Positions 35,301-43,133 of a DNA stretch of 64,000 nucleotides are shown in pieces; position 1 is the stretch's first letter; the number at the start of each line of letters is the position of its first letter. Source of the stretch: G965230065 sp965230065 (GTDB taxonomy: Bacteria; Bacteroidota; Bacteroidia; Cytophagales; Cyclobacteriaceae). Below the pieces are notes generated by a model. It was not told the DNA's origin. It made no database searches and worked only from the letters and a program-made list of their open reading frames with translations. The DNA lies in contig OZ245942.1 in NCBI GenBank assembly GCA_965230065.1, positions 1,736,001-1,800,000 on the forward strand, read 5' to 3'. Position numbers and translations under genes: made by a program.

Positions 35301-35389
35301 CCCACTCCTCCTGGGCCACTTTGTGCCTGTACCTGGAACTGCGAGAAAAAAATATAAAAAATAAAGCTGAAGGATATTACTCTTTTCAT
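26336..35389 (-). CDS. Giant T9SS-secreted multi-repeat surface protein
   Basis: With the start at ATG 35389 (MKRVISFSFIFYIFFSQFQVQAQ, a clear signal peptide) the protein has 3017 residues. Residues of about 35-300 resemble a concanavalin/LamG-type domain (NVLWLDANSLGLTDGTDVNT, WADQSGNGYSF). A region with DFDVIGIGQENGEAHEAAA and WARTWYVDRT follows, resembling a Bacteroidota surface module. Most of the rest consists of beta-solenoid-like stretches with many GGTV.V, NGNLTI and LTINNGT-type turns, in several cycles of about 800-1000 residues. Near the C-terminus is a PLPVEFVSFTARHENG fibronectin-like segment, then an 80-residue type IX sorting domain (IPNPTTEDNINLKV to SLKKRVIVR). It should be exported and displayed or released, possibly as an adhesin. 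It is rich in Asn, Gly, Thr and Asp. Confidence 0.93.
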   Translation of the reverse strand: MKRVISFSFIFYIFFSQFQVQAQSGPGGVGNADGTSDQPKNVLWLDANSLGLTDGTDVNTWADQSGNGYSFGASTGNTTNTLGDGNTSQLPSFESDGSSTINGFPVVRFDDTNEERLVVNPFTGFPDDEITTVIVFKTANNGEGIVSYAVTGSDNEYLIYDANAIRTYVNSNNDAGGDFDTPASTESIFLTRWTNAGGGLLHYKNGTEVNSATISNGASMADGGSLALGGEQDEVDDGYQTSQNFGGDIAEVIIYDAYLNDVQQAIVENYLSAKYNISFATSSNDKYAGDEVGNGDHDFDVIGIGQENGEAHEAAAGSGIELFTYDGSLDTDDEFVFAGHNNTTNVVSTANLGTDITARWARTWYVDRTSAGTLNTAIAFDFGEGIGGQFPQDKNGYVLLKWNGSSYDSVAVATADKYVSGDRVVFQVSNALLTDGIYTLGTTDNTESPLTGGPNKTWYSYANGDWDDPDTWTLDGAAFPLYENDDNEIPTSIDNVVISSGKTVTIPGGLDDIDILSLEVAGRLDLTTTSGHDFTTISGNGRIRMAGSSGVDNFPDGDVSDFIDAVNGGTVVVYGTGLSLDQARTFNHLEIDLTNNTDEAVLLADYTLNGNLTITEGIVKFNDNSATTDLFATVSGNVLVEADGQIAVGTANARHQFNLYSDFVNNGTVAFTNRVAADYNNEATDGIVDVNFLSDNQDQEIQCNGTTKFYRIEIDKGTDDTYILDISASSGANFQLFGPANDGHSQVAQLTDNDNALGLLRGTVRINANVEIPVLSNDGTYNISEAAQLWVNGGTVTKPAGSAIVPYGVARVSAGTFEALVQNGFTIRDNGSIQIEGGTVNANQIRTSILGSSNVGSYIQSGGTVNVLGGTTQTDYYVFDLTYPDNVFIMTGGVLNIEEAVGKGGIFINSDPENINVTEGIVNMKINNTNDFIVTSRAPFYNVTMTNEAGNSAQFVLDAAVDVGSDDVNLAAQPLVVLNNFTIEANTTFDHNGNNVEIGRNLTVQLGADYVYDSGKPNTTTINGTANSLLAFYNRTGGSGDEQEFHNLIIDKPAGVVVSLASGKADVTGSNNNLLNIKGDAFKVLSGTLDQGFHSIRVNSDTLVNYDVLGIYDPANATPATTANGNNDMIKFRNDDFVLITADTSTFGVVRLNNNDKIVTLQSDVYFQYLEFRFGRIDLQTHNLKIDVLDINLATSAEFDYNGDGDTDDTGEERVNNPSDMLITSGNASDGGLSLYIEADGTYTFPFGIGTDATDLNAGTSKYTPATVTVSNYTQPGYITINPVDGDLETTASSGDLLSYYWHVRYEGFNSGSNLPTVTYDFVYDDADIAGTESNYVGGKVLDTSPYTRSGEDFEDADQNGTIDGGEGAANTASVDNASNTITFDYNGTDNTGFPLESANYTAGEPSRFLGAPQVFYNTNVGRRDWNNGTKWSSTNDGIDDGDNDYPQAGDIAIIQNYGDGNQNAWVNGNIDITVAKLVFDNSNGGWSPRLWMTKRDANLDLGVVEGAGTFYMEVTSTQIPAFSNDTDLGLFSNNSESVFNFKIDADNQTVDMPNNIVEYPNLRIEGGNGGNDDDNRILQTSIPVTINGYTRMDRSSRFRANHDITIKDDLRVTWQENRCTFEIGDDREVGVTIEGDLRLENGSGNDNTRIVVKNDNTNGYEHIIEVWGDIIIEDVNTGSSVFDLYNGTSPNNNAILRLSNAGSQSFTNASSIIPDLYRVVMDKGSSNSSTFSIETDFNLNGLTDNTPKAVELQNGTLIMNNPGIDIDLTTGGGNFSIPAAAGLEVQEGTVRVSGDDTGILLDGLLRVSNNGNAYLNGAGNGNNYIQYSASGNASLEISDNGELTVGSQIRRGLNSSTGVLQYTQTGGTVIVGENAAPEANRGVFEITSDVGSSFTHTGGDLYIVRQNGANPSIAALYLNPASSNVSGSVITVGNASTPASQTITIDAGITLDNVVISNASTNNPSVKMRVRPLNVGGSLTINNGTTLNANALALNLSGGFVNNGTFTANGNTTTFNASGAQSLSGSSATTFWNVNKENNGTLTLAQSIVVGNDLTISDGTLADDGNTISVYRNLVHNATHTSNAGEGIKLVGTAQQQITRSGSGSSTFGVLTINNLNGVIIPEGNGYDFTITESLRMAGGVFNIGSSLLTINESATIEEVSSFGNTNMIQTNSSFSDAGVQKLFAAGTTTDFIFPVGESQYTPATLVLSDPGYTSGSSAGNIVVIPAREVHPVINNGVEDTSPTDMDNVLQYYWTIDGNGLSGFNGEFILEYAEEDVEADDPSYDETDYIPARILSDNNLDGDINKFDASLVDESTNEVTFIFNNVTDAGVSGDYFAGVDEAIPSEVPTYTTTGVDDGYTDQDSWNETIPVGGPVGSIIVVQSGHTLTIPSDGVNVYRTEIEAGGTLDIGTTTKHRLGIVNGEGNIKIESNTLPSGFYDDFFTCSGGGIEYAGATDYDILGSITDLRNLTVSGSGERRLPNATVHICEDLTINGPTLVNENNVDIDVDDDLILQSGVFETGESTTITVDGNLLISGGTYQGESGHTSTIGNNVTVSSGSFVAGANTTLSMGGNLTFSGGSFNSGSGNALISMQGSSNQTITGNFTEANTAALNRLEVDNTNGITLGGDVDIQTGLLLTDGLLRPSANKLKLTSSATVSPATGSASSYVNGRLYKDIVNGGSFIFPVGKGNRWSYASVETVSDGPHEWNVELYNASPISEASIDNLNPTSATIKTISGNEYWRIEDDAAGSVTANIGIMWDGQSNVSTSSSDWYELKVLSWNGTTWDNHEGTGHESNPVPTESNGFFTSTIPVSFSTKFITMGSTTEANPLPVEFVSFTARHENGKVELEWATASELNNDYFEIQRSANGQTFKTIGKVKGAGNANALLQYNYEDRNPLEGLAYYRLRQVDFDGKFDFSNIVSVVVPVTERDFQAYIIPNPTTEDNINLKVVTQNQESKINISMIDLRGNVLVNLVKEPQEISQGIKLETLRNLPAGVYIVLIQQAGISLKKRVIVR

Positions 35390-35923
35390 AAAAATCTTAA
35401 GCTTAAGCGATTGATAATCGCACATTCTTTTATAGTGAATTCTTAAAAAAATGATAGAACTCAACCCCTAAATTACCATTAATCATTCGAATACAAGCTT
35501 AAGTGATGTAGCCAGGGAAGGAAAGCATGCAAGTTGGAGATGCAGCAAATGAAACAAGAAATGAATATTTAATTCTCAGACACGCTTTCTTACATAAATG
35601 AAGAATTGTTATAACAAATAAATGATCTTTATTACAATACCTGCAACGATAATATACCTATGATAAATAGGTAAAATATAATTTTATATGAATATATTCA
35701 TATTTTTCATAAATATCCATTCTTTTTTTTGCAGAATAACTAACAGGGGTAATATATGCAATTGTTAGCATCTTTGCGCCAGCGCAATTTTATAGCCGTG
35801 CCGACACAATTTATGGAGGTGGGCAAAATTAACAAAGCATGCGACCTACATAGATGATATTTCCTTTGAAATATCGATAAACACACAAACTCTGCTTGAA
35901 ACAAGCAGATATCAGCTTGCTTC
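35390..35923. other. AT-rich intergenic region between gcvP and the giant gene
   Basis: These 534 bases hold no recognisable gene. The sequence is strongly AT-rich, with a palindromic patch near 35695-35712 (TATGAATATATTCATA). It contains the promoter of the giant surface protein (minus strand) near 35390, but no exact TAnnTTTG box with proper spacing could be assigned. The side next to 35923 is the 3' end of gcvP; an inverted CTGCTTG/CAAGCAG pair near 35893 may help termination. Confidence 0.5.
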
Positions 35924-38836
35924 TTAGTTGATGTCTACCATCGCATTTTCCTCTTCATAAGCTTCCATTGGTAAGCAAGAACACATCAGGTTACGGTCAC
36001 CATATGCATCATCAATACGACTGACAGCAGGCCAGAATTTATTCAGCTTCAGATAGTGCAAAGGGTACGCTGCTTTTTCCCGGCTGTACGGGTAATTCCA
36101 TTGGTCGTTTGTAACAACTTCTGCCGTATGCGGGGCGTTCTTCAGTACGTTGTTTTCTTTTTCTGCCATGCCTTCTTCTATTTCCCTGATTTCCTCACGA
36201 ATCTGTAAGAGGGCATCACAAAACTTGTCCAACTCAGCAAGGGCTTCGCTCTCCGTAGGCTCTATCATCATGGTACCGGGCACGGGAAAGGAAATAGTAG
36301 GCGCATGAAAACCATAGTCCATCAGCCGCTTGGCAATATCAGAAACCTCTATTCCAAAGGGCTTGAATACCCGGCAGTCTATGATCATTTCATGGGCAGA
36401 CCGGCCGTTTTTTCCGGTATAAAGCACTTCAAACTGTCCTTTTAGCCTTTCTTTGATATAATTGGCATTGAGGATGGCCATTTGGGTGGCATGGGTTAAT
36501 CCTTCGCTCCCCATCATGGCAATGTACGCATAAGAGATGGCCAAAATACTGGCAGAACCCCAGGGAGCCGCTGAAATGGCCCCGATGGCTTTTTCTCCAC
36601 CGGTTTCTACCAAAGGGTTGCCCGGAAGAAAAGGGGCAAGATGGGCTGCTACACAAATAGGTCCCATGCCCGGACCGCCGCCGCCGTGCGGAATACAGAA
36701 GGTTTTGTGCAGGTTCAGGTGGCATACGTCTGCGCCAATTTGTGCCGGACTGGTCAGGCCTACCTGGGCGTTCATATTGGCGCCATCCATGTACACCTGT
36801 CCGCCGTTTTCATGAATAACAGTACAAATTTCCCTGATTTCAGTTTCAAAAACACCGTGGGTTGAGGGGTAGGTAACCATCAGACAAGACAGATCATCTT
36901 TATGGTCATGTGCCTTTGCTTGTAAATCTTCCAGGTCTATGTTTCCATTGTCATCGCATTTGACCAGCACTACTTTCATACCGGCCATTACGGCGCTGGC
37001 AAAGTTGGTGCCGTGAGCCGAAGTGGGTATCAAGGCAATATTTCTATGCCCTTCGTTCCGGCTTTCGTGATAAGCCCTGATGACCAGCAACCCGGCATAC
37101 TCACCTTGTGCGCCGGAGTTGGGCTGTAAAGAAGTAGCAGCAAAACCTGTGATTTCGTTGAGCCACTGCTCAAAGTTAGCAAACATTTCCCGATAGCCTT
37201 GCGCCTGGTTGGCAGGTACAAAAGGGTGCAAATTCAACTCGGGCCAGGTAACGGGCACCATTTCCGTTGTTGCATTCAGCTTCATGGTACAGGAACCAAG
37301 CGAAATCATAGAATGCACCAGCGACAAATCCTTATTCTCGAGCTGCTTAATATACCGCAGCATTTCATGCTCTGAGTAATGAGTGTTAAACACCGGATGT
37401 GTAAGATAGTTTGAGCTTCTTACCAAAGGTGCAGGCCATTGCAATTCCAGGTTTTCTGTCTTCTCCTGCAAAAAGCTTTCGTCTACTTTTGCATTATTTG
37501 CTTCAGCGAAAACCTCAAGAATTTCTACTACATCCGCATAAGTTACGGTTTCATCCAGCGAAATGCCTACGGCTTCTTCTTCAAAATACCGGAAATTAAT
37601 TTCCTTTGCTTCGGCCAGTTGACGTATTTCTTCTTTGGATGCCACTGAAATTTTCAGGGTATCGAAGTAATGTTGGTTGGTTTGTTGATAGCCCAATGCC
37701 TCAAGCCCCTGTTCCAGCAATTGTACAAGGCCATGAATGCGGAGCGCCATGCTTTTTAGCTTTTCGGGGCCATGGTACACGGCATACATTCCGGCCATCA
37801 CGGCCAGCAGCACCTGGGCAGTACAAATATTGGAAGTAGCCTTATCGCGACGGATGTGCTGCTCCCGGGTTTGCAACGCCATGCGGTAGCCCGGATTTCC
37901 GTTTGTATCTACAGAAACGCCGATAATCCTGCCCGGAATTTGGCGTTTGTAAGCCTCTTTGGTAGCAAAATAAGCAGCATGCGGACCGCCATAGCCCATA
38001 GGTACGCCAAAACGTTGCGTGGTGCCTACTACTACATCAGCACCCAATTCTCCAGGGGAGGTGAGCAATGTGAGGCTTAAAAGGTCGGCAGCCATAGCCA
38101 CTGACACTCCTTTTTCCTGTGCTTTTGAAATGAGGGACTGGTAATCCTTGATGCCACCATTGGCATTTGGGTATTGCACCAAAATACCGTAAATATCTTC
38201 CTCCTTTTCCAGATCCAGGGTGTTCACATCCCCAATGACCACATTAATGCCGACGGGCATTGCACGTTCCTGAATTATGTCAATGGTTTGCGGAAACGTT
38301 TTTTCATCTACGAAAAAAGTATTGGATTTCTTTTTTGCTCCCTTGCGCCCCGAAGCCAACATGCTCATGGCTTCGGCTGCCGCAGTCCCTTCGTCCAGCA
38401 AAGATGCATTGGCAATTTCCATCCCTGTCAGATCAATGACCATGGTTTGAAAGTTGACTAAAGCCTCCAGCCTGCCTTGTGCAATTTCAGCCTGATAGGG
38501 GGTGTAGGCGGTGTACCAACCTGGGTTTTCCAGAATATTTCGCTGGATGACACCCGGTACAATGCAATCGTAATACCCCATGCCGATATAAGATTTGAAC
38601 AGCTTGTTTTTTTGCATCAGCTTCTCAAAATCTTTCAGAAAGGCATGTTCAGATTTGGCTTCCGGTAAATTAAGGGGGCGATCAAGCCTGATGGCATTGG
38701 GTATGGTTTCTTCAATAAGGTTATCTACAGAGGAAGCACCAATGCGATCGAGCATCTGCTTTACTTCCTGCGCATCAGGGCCGTTGTGCCTGTTTTCAAA
38801 TTTATCGGTGCTGCTTTGGCGGATATCTATTTTCAT
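35924..38836 (-). CDS. gcvP: Glycine dehydrogenase (decarboxylating), P-protein
   Basis: From ATG 38836 (MKIDIRQSSTDKFENRHNGP) the protein has 970 residues, the full-length single-chain P-protein. It decarboxylates glycine with pyridoxal phosphate and passes the aminomethyl group to the lipoylated H-protein of the glycine cleavage system. Supporting motifs are NRHNGPD, YTPYQAEIAQGRLEALVNFQ, DEGTAAAEAM, the PLP-binding LNLHK711TFCIPHGGGGPG, GSCTMKLNAT and PNSGAQGEYAGL. Both halves of the duplicated aminotransferase fold are present. The H- and T-protein genes are not in the window. A longer frame to 38908 is unlikely. Confidence 0.97.
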   Translation of the reverse strand: MKIDIRQSSTDKFENRHNGPDAQEVKQMLDRIGASSVDNLIEETIPNAIRLDRPLNLPEAKSEHAFLKDFEKLMQKNKLFKSYIGMGYYDCIVPGVIQRNILENPGWYTAYTPYQAEIAQGRLEALVNFQTMVIDLTGMEIANASLLDEGTAAAEAMSMLASGRKGAKKKSNTFFVDEKTFPQTIDIIQERAMPVGINVVIGDVNTLDLEKEEDIYGILVQYPNANGGIKDYQSLISKAQEKGVSVAMAADLLSLTLLTSPGELGADVVVGTTQRFGVPMGYGGPHAAYFATKEAYKRQIPGRIIGVSVDTNGNPGYRMALQTREQHIRRDKATSNICTAQVLLAVMAGMYAVYHGPEKLKSMALRIHGLVQLLEQGLEALGYQQTNQHYFDTLKISVASKEEIRQLAEAKEINFRYFEEEAVGISLDETVTYADVVEILEVFAEANNAKVDESFLQEKTENLELQWPAPLVRSSNYLTHPVFNTHYSEHEMLRYIKQLENKDLSLVHSMISLGSCTMKLNATTEMVPVTWPELNLHPFVPANQAQGYREMFANFEQWLNEITGFAATSLQPNSGAQGEYAGLLVIRAYHESRNEGHRNIALIPTSAHGTNFASAVMAGMKVVLVKCDDNGNIDLEDLQAKAHDHKDDLSCLMVTYPSTHGVFETEIREICTVIHENGGQVYMDGANMNAQVGLTSPAQIGADVCHLNLHKTFCIPHGGGGPGMGPICVAAHLAPFLPGNPLVETGGEKAIGAISAAPWGSASILAISYAYIAMMGSEGLTHATQMAILNANYIKERLKGQFEVLYTGKNGRSAHEMIIDCRVFKPFGIEVSDIAKRLMDYGFHAPTISFPVPGTMMIEPTESEALAELDKFCDALLQIREEIREIEEGMAEKENNVLKNAPHTAEVVTNDQWNYPYSREKAAYPLHYLKLNKFWPAVSRIDDAYGDRNLMCSCLPMEAYEEENAMVDIN

Positions 38837-38896
38837 TGAAATATCTGGGATTATTTTTCTAAACTGTTTTTCAGGAAAGCGGACTTCCCTTTCCAA

Positions 38897-38953
38897 GGTC
38901 TGTGGCACACAAACCTAACTATGTGATTTCTTCCGTTCTGTGTGCCACAGACC
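38897..38953. repeat. GGTCTGTGGCACACAGA palindromic repeat, copy 2
   Basis: GGTCTGTGGCACACA (38897-38911) pairs with the 38937-38953 arm TCTGTGTGCCACAGACC. The right arm and its flanks are identical to those at 18834-18860. Two smaller hairpins follow at about 38998-39045 (GCGGACA with TGTCCGC; CCGGACT with AGTCCGG). The cluster lies between gcvP and the desulfurase-like gene. Confidence 0.7.
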
Positions 38954-39089
38954 GGGGCAAAGCTGGAATTTTTAATTCTATACTATTTCTAGGAATGCGG
39001 ACATCCCTGTCCGCATACATAACCGGACTAGGAAGTCCGGACTCCATTTTAGCCCATTTTACGCAAAGGTCTGATAAAAGATGTGAATA

Positions 39090-40316
39090 TTAAAATAACT
39101 TGCCGATTATGGCAGCAGTATACTCAATTTCTTCTTCGGTATTGTACAAAGAAATGCCCATACGCACTACGCCTCCCCTTTCCTGTAGCCCCAATACTTC
39201 CATAGACCGGATAGCGTAAAAATGCCCTGCCCAGGCACAAATGCCCTTTTCGGCCAAAGTAGCACATATTTGTTCGGGATGTTTGCCTTCAAGCGTAAAT
39301 GCCAGAGTGGGTGCTCGCTGATGTGCATCAAAAGCAGGCCCGATTATTTTAATATTGGAAATAGCCGAAAGCTGTTCATATAATTTTTTTCCAAGCTTGT
39401 GTTCATACGCCTGCACCGTTTGCATTCCTTTTACCAGCTTGCTACGCAGTGATTCCCCTTCTCCCAACGCTCCCAGGTAATCTACGGCTGCACCCACGCC
39501 AGCCAGGGCAGCATGGTTCAGTGTTCCGGTTTCAATGGAATAGGGTGCTTGTTGGTCTTGGGTACGAAGGCGGTCGGGTTGCAATCTGTCCAGCAAACCG
39601 GGTTTGGTATACAAAATGCCTACGTGCGGCCCATAAAATTTGTAAGCCGAGCAAAGCAGAAAATCACAACCCAGTTGCATTACATCTATAGGAAAGTGAG
39701 GGGCATAATGCACTGCATCTACCAACAACCATGCGCCTGCCTGATAGGTGAGTTGCCTTATTTTTTCCACATCATTGACTGTACCAAATGCATTGGCAGC
39801 ATAGCCCATCGTTACCAGCCGGGTTTTTTCATTGATTTTTTGGGAGAAATCTTCATAATCCAACGTGCCGTCCTTTTTCATGTGCACTTCCCTTACTACA
39901 ATCCCTAGCTCCTGCAGACTGAGCCAGGGGCCACGGTTGGCTTCGTGGTCCAGTTGGGTAATCAGGATTTCATCTCCGGGCTGAAGTATCCTGCCGATAG
40001 CTTTGCTGAGTGCAAAATTGAGAGAAGTCATATTTTGCCCGAAAGAAATAGTGTGCGTGCCTTCACCACCCAGAAAGGCAGCCATCTTTTCACGGACAGC
40101 AGTGATCACTTCATCAGTTTCCTGCGCGGTAACAAAATGCCCGTGGGTATTGGAATTTGACTGTTGGTAGTAATAGGAAATAGCCTCAATTACCGACTGT
40201 GGCACCTGTACCCCGGCAGGTCCATCAAGGTGAACCAGCTCCCGTCCCTGGTAGGAGCGGGCAAGAGATGGAAAATCGTTTCGGCAGGCTTGGATTTTGG
40301 AAAACTGGTTGCTCAT
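39090..40316 (-). CDS. Cysteine desulfurase-like class V aminotransferase (VC1184-type)
   Basis: The 408-residue PLP enzyme has the class V aminotransferase fold. Its features are LDGPAGVQVPQSV, a FGQNMTSLNFALS phosphate-binding turn, ITQLDHEANRGPWLSL, the PLP-ring Asp200 with His203 in VDAVHYAPH, and the Schiff-base Lys226 in CSAYKFYGPHVG. It lacks the flexible loop with the catalytic Cys found in IscS/SufS (the region instead reads GICAWAGHFYAIRSMEV), so sulfur transfer is not assured. It matches the subgroup often called VC1184-like, whose reaction is not established. The gene is not beside iron-sulfur assembly genes. Confidence 0.88.
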   Translation of the reverse strand: MSNQFSKIQACRNDFPSLARSYQGRELVHLDGPAGVQVPQSVIEAISYYYQQSNSNTHGHFVTAQETDEVITAVREKMAAFLGGEGTHTISFGQNMTSLNFALSKAIGRILQPGDEILITQLDHEANRGPWLSLQELGIVVREVHMKKDGTLDYEDFSQKINEKTRLVTMGYAANAFGTVNDVEKIRQLTYQAGAWLLVDAVHYAPHFPIDVMQLGCDFLLCSAYKFYGPHVGILYTKPGLLDRLQPDRLRTQDQQAPYSIETGTLNHAALAGVGAAVDYLGALGEGESLRSKLVKGMQTVQAYEHKLGKKLYEQLSAISNIKIIGPAFDAHQRAPTLAFTLEGKHPEQICATLAEKGICAWAGHFYAIRSMEVLGLQERGGVVRMGISLYNTEEEIEYTAAIIGKLF

Positions 40317-40387
40317 GAAATGCTTTTTTCGTGTGAATAAAAGGCTTGATGTCTTAAATCAAAATTACTATAAATAGCGATGTTTCG

Positions 40388-40437
40388 GGACGGAGCCCCT
40401 GATTATTTGTGAGGCACCAGACGGAGTCTGACGCCAG
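40388..40437. repeat. 50-bp dispersed repeat, copy 2
   Basis: This aligns without gaps to 15214-15263 (GGACGGAGCCC at one end, GAGTC.GAC.CCAG at the other). It lies between the desulfurase-like gene and the serine hydrolase gene, next to a hairpin of another repeat family. Confidence 0.65.
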
Positions 40438-40457
40438 AAAAGAGTGATGTTATATTG

Positions 40458-40492
40458 TAGACTTCCGAAATTTCAAAAATTTCGGAAGTCTA
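40458..40492 (-). terminator. Perfect hairpin after serine hydrolase gene, GACTTCCGAA repeat family
   Basis: TAGACTTCCGAAATTT (40458-40473) and AAATTTCGGAAGTCTA (40477-40492) form a perfect 16-bp stem with a 3-base loop. It lies 23 bases beyond the stop of the minus-strand hydrolase gene. The stem belongs to the dispersed GACTTCCGAA family. Confidence 0.7.
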
Positions 40493-40514
40493 AAAGTCTT
40501 TTCCCTGGTTACTC

Positions 40515-42881
40515 TTATTCCGAACGAGGTAATGTAAAACTCCTGCCTCCCTGGTTCAAAATAAGCTGGTCTATCTTGCCGTTTTCATTTTCTACGAAAG
40601 TAATATCAGCTTTCACTACTTTCATGAAAAATTCTTTTTCAGAGCGAGGGTAAATTTCAAACTTGGGCTGGCCGGTTACCTGGATGAAGAGCTGTTCATC
40701 TTCACGGGTGATTTTTACGGCCGAGCCGTTCAAATCATAATTGCCTACATACGTTTCCAAAACAGCAGTGGCTACCGAAATGGTTGACTCTTCCTGCAAT
40801 TTAGGAGCTTCAAAAGTTTGCCCGTTTTGGGTGTGGATTGCCTGGAAAATCTCACCCGCATCATTACGAACAAACTTTACCTGAGCATCTACCACTTTCC
40901 AGAAAAACTCTTCATTGCCACGGGGAAAAACTTCGTATTTGGGTTGCCCCGTAAGTTGGGCAAACAACTGATTTTCTTCAGCACTCACCGTGAGTACTGC
41001 CCCGCCTGGGTACTCGTAACGGCCTGCGTAATCTTTGTACAAACTGGTATCGGCATTTTCTTCAGCTACATACGATTCCTGCGATGGCATCTCTTCCCAA
41101 AAGAAAATTTCTGCCAGTTCATGCGCTGCCTGCTGGGGATTGGTTTTACCGGGAGGCATGGCGTTCATCAGTACCGTGACCGTAATATTGTGCTCGGGAA
41201 AACGGGTGAGATAGGCGAGAAAACCCGGCAAGCCACCACTGTGCTGAATTTGCTTCCATCCACGGAATTCGTCTATCATCCAGCCATAACCGAATTTGAA
41301 GGGAGCTTCCTCTCCATTGTTGAGCGTTACGGGTGTGAAGGCTGCCTTCAAACTTGATTCTTCCAGCACTTTTCCGTTGAAAACAGCTTCGTTCCATTTG
41401 AAAAGGTCGCCCACGGTAGAGTACAAAGCCCCGGCCCCTCCGGCCCATGACATTTCCCAGTCGGGTGCCAAATCTACTTCTCCATCTTCAAAAGCATAGC
41501 CCAGGGCTTCGTTTTCAAGTTCAACGCCTTTGTGGTGCAATCCGGTGTTGTTCATGCCGAGGGGGTCAAAAAATGCTTGTTGTAAATACGCACCATACGA
41601 TTTCCCTGAAACTTTTTCAATGATATACCCCAGCAGAAAATACGCAGAATTGTTGTACGACAAACTTTCACCCGGGTCAAAATTATAGGGGTCGTTTTTA
41701 AAACTTTCTATATGCGTTTCTTCACTTTCAATAGGCTCGGTAATTGCCTCATCTTCAAAGTTGATTTTATCGGTATAGCTTTTGATGCCCGAGGTGTGGG
41801 TGAGCAAGTGGTGAATCGTTACTTCATCGCCCCGGGGATAATCGGAGATAAATTTGGAAAGCTTATCATCCACGCTGATTTTGCCTTCTTCCTGCAACTT
41901 GAGGATGGCTGTGGCGGTAAATTGTTTGGTAATAGAACCGATTCTGAATTCTGTTTCGGGCGTAATGGGAATGTCTTTTTTCAGGTTGGCCAATCCAAAG
42001 CCCTTTTCGTACAAAACCTGTCCGTTTTGGGCTACGAGCACGACAGCACCCGGTTCATCTACCCCTATGGCATTTCCGAAAAAAGCATCGGCCATTGCCT
42101 CGGCATGAGGCATGGGAATATCGGCATCGGCTCCTTCCTGTAGGAGTTGCGCTACGATTTCTTCCCTTCCCCCCATTTTGGCTGCGTGCAAAGCCGTTAA
42201 ACCCAGCTCGTTTCTGGCATTGATATCGGCCCCGTGCGAAAGCAAAAGGTTCATATCATCAATCTGTCCGTTTCCGGCAGCTTCTGTCAGTTTTTCGGCA
42301 TAAGCCTCCGGGGGCAAAATACGACAAGAGAAGCCCCAGCCCTGCTGCATGTCCTGCACTTTCAGCAAAATCTGGTTTTTGCCTTTTTGCAGGGTTATGG
42401 GCACCATATCGTCATCCGGGGTAAGGCCCCGGGGCACCCAGTGGTCGTGCACCAGTTGGCCATTGAGCCACACCCGCACCCCGTCGTCGCTTCCCACGCC
42501 CAGTAAAACCTGCTTTTCTTCCGTTGCTTCTACGGTAGTAAAAGCATAAGCCGAGGCATAGTCTTTTTCATCAAAAAGTTGGTTAAGGTCAATGCTTTCG
42601 TCTTTTTCCTGTACTTTTTGCCATTCGTAGGTGTTGGCGTCAATGGTGTGGGATTGTCCGGCTGTTACTTGCTGCAAGGATGCCGGGTCGAGGTAATCCG
42701 TTTCAAATGCTTTTTGTTGCTGTTCGTCAGTCACGTTCTCACTTTCCCCTTCCATGACTGGAATCGGGCCGAGGATAAGCCACTCGGAAAACGGGCCTGT
42801 TTGGGCCGGAGCCTGGCAAAAGGTGAATAGGAAAAAGCTCAGCATGAGCATGAATGATGTAAATCTTTGTGCAATGTTCAT
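40515..42881 (-). CDS. Multidomain secreted serine hydrolase: sugar-binding-like, ankyrin, beta-lactamase and two DUF3471 domains
   Basis: The 788-residue protein has a signal peptide (FMLMLSFFLFTFC). Residues of about 28-190 look like a carbohydrate-binding or PA14-like beta domain (LLGVGSDDGVRVWLNGQLV). Two ankyrin-type repeats follow (about 205-255; HGADINARNELGLTALHAA). A class C beta-lactamase/penicillin-binding fold (about 265-590) has S316-I-T-K319, Y409-N-N411 and H547-S-G as SxxK, YxN and HxG motifs, so it can be an active serine hydrolase. The C-terminus holds two tandem DUF3471-like domains (LTGQPKYEVFPRGNEEFFW and VTGQPKFEIYPRSEKEFFM). Such enzymes act on peptidoglycan, peptides or esters, not necessarily antibiotics. 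It appears monocistronic. Confidence 0.9.
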   Translation of the reverse strand: MNIAQRFTSFMLMLSFFLFTFCQAPAQTGPFSEWLILGPIPVMEGESENVTDEQQQKAFETDYLDPASLQQVTAGQSHTIDANTYEWQKVQEKDESIDLNQLFDEKDYASAYAFTTVEATEEKQVLLGVGSDDGVRVWLNGQLVHDHWVPRGLTPDDDMVPITLQKGKNQILLKVQDMQQGWGFSCRILPPEAYAEKLTEAAGNGQIDDMNLLLSHGADINARNELGLTALHAAKMGGREEIVAQLLQEGADADIPMPHAEAMADAFFGNAIGVDEPGAVVLVAQNGQVLYEKGFGLANLKKDIPITPETEFRIGSITKQFTATAILKLQEEGKISVDDKLSKFISDYPRGDEVTIHHLLTHTSGIKSYTDKINFEDEAITEPIESEETHIESFKNDPYNFDPGESLSYNNSAYFLLGYIIEKVSGKSYGAYLQQAFFDPLGMNNTGLHHKGVELENEALGYAFEDGEVDLAPDWEMSWAGGAGALYSTVGDLFKWNEAVFNGKVLEESSLKAAFTPVTLNNGEEAPFKFGYGWMIDEFRGWKQIQHSGGLPGFLAYLTRFPEHNITVTVLMNAMPPGKTNPQQAAHELAEIFFWEEMPSQESYVAEENADTSLYKDYAGRYEYPGGAVLTVSAEENQLFAQLTGQPKYEVFPRGNEEFFWKVVDAQVKFVRNDAGEIFQAIHTQNGQTFEAPKLQEESTISVATAVLETYVGNYDLNGSAVKITREDEQLFIQVTGQPKFEIYPRSEKEFFMKVVKADITFVENENGKIDQLILNQGGRSFTLPRSE

Positions 42882-43133
42882 GGATTGGGGGTTTTGTGGT
42901 TTATGAAATTAAGATAATGGTTTCTATGTTGATTAGTATCACAAGGGAAGAAAATATTACAAATCGGGGTGAAATTATTTTTTTCCACCCTGTTTCTTTT
43001 AAAAGAAAGATGGTATGAGCAAACCCTTTTGATGGGTAGCTAGAATGGTTGTTGCATTTATTTTCTTTAGTTCTTAATTTGCTATTATTGTCGATACAAA
43101 ATAATATCATTCACGTAGTACTAATAAAAGACT

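Noticed and set aside
40515..42881. Antibiotic-resistance beta-lactamase
   Set aside because: The SxxK core belongs to a multidomain serine hydrolase of the class C-like family; nothing shows antibiotic hydrolysis, so no resistance is called.
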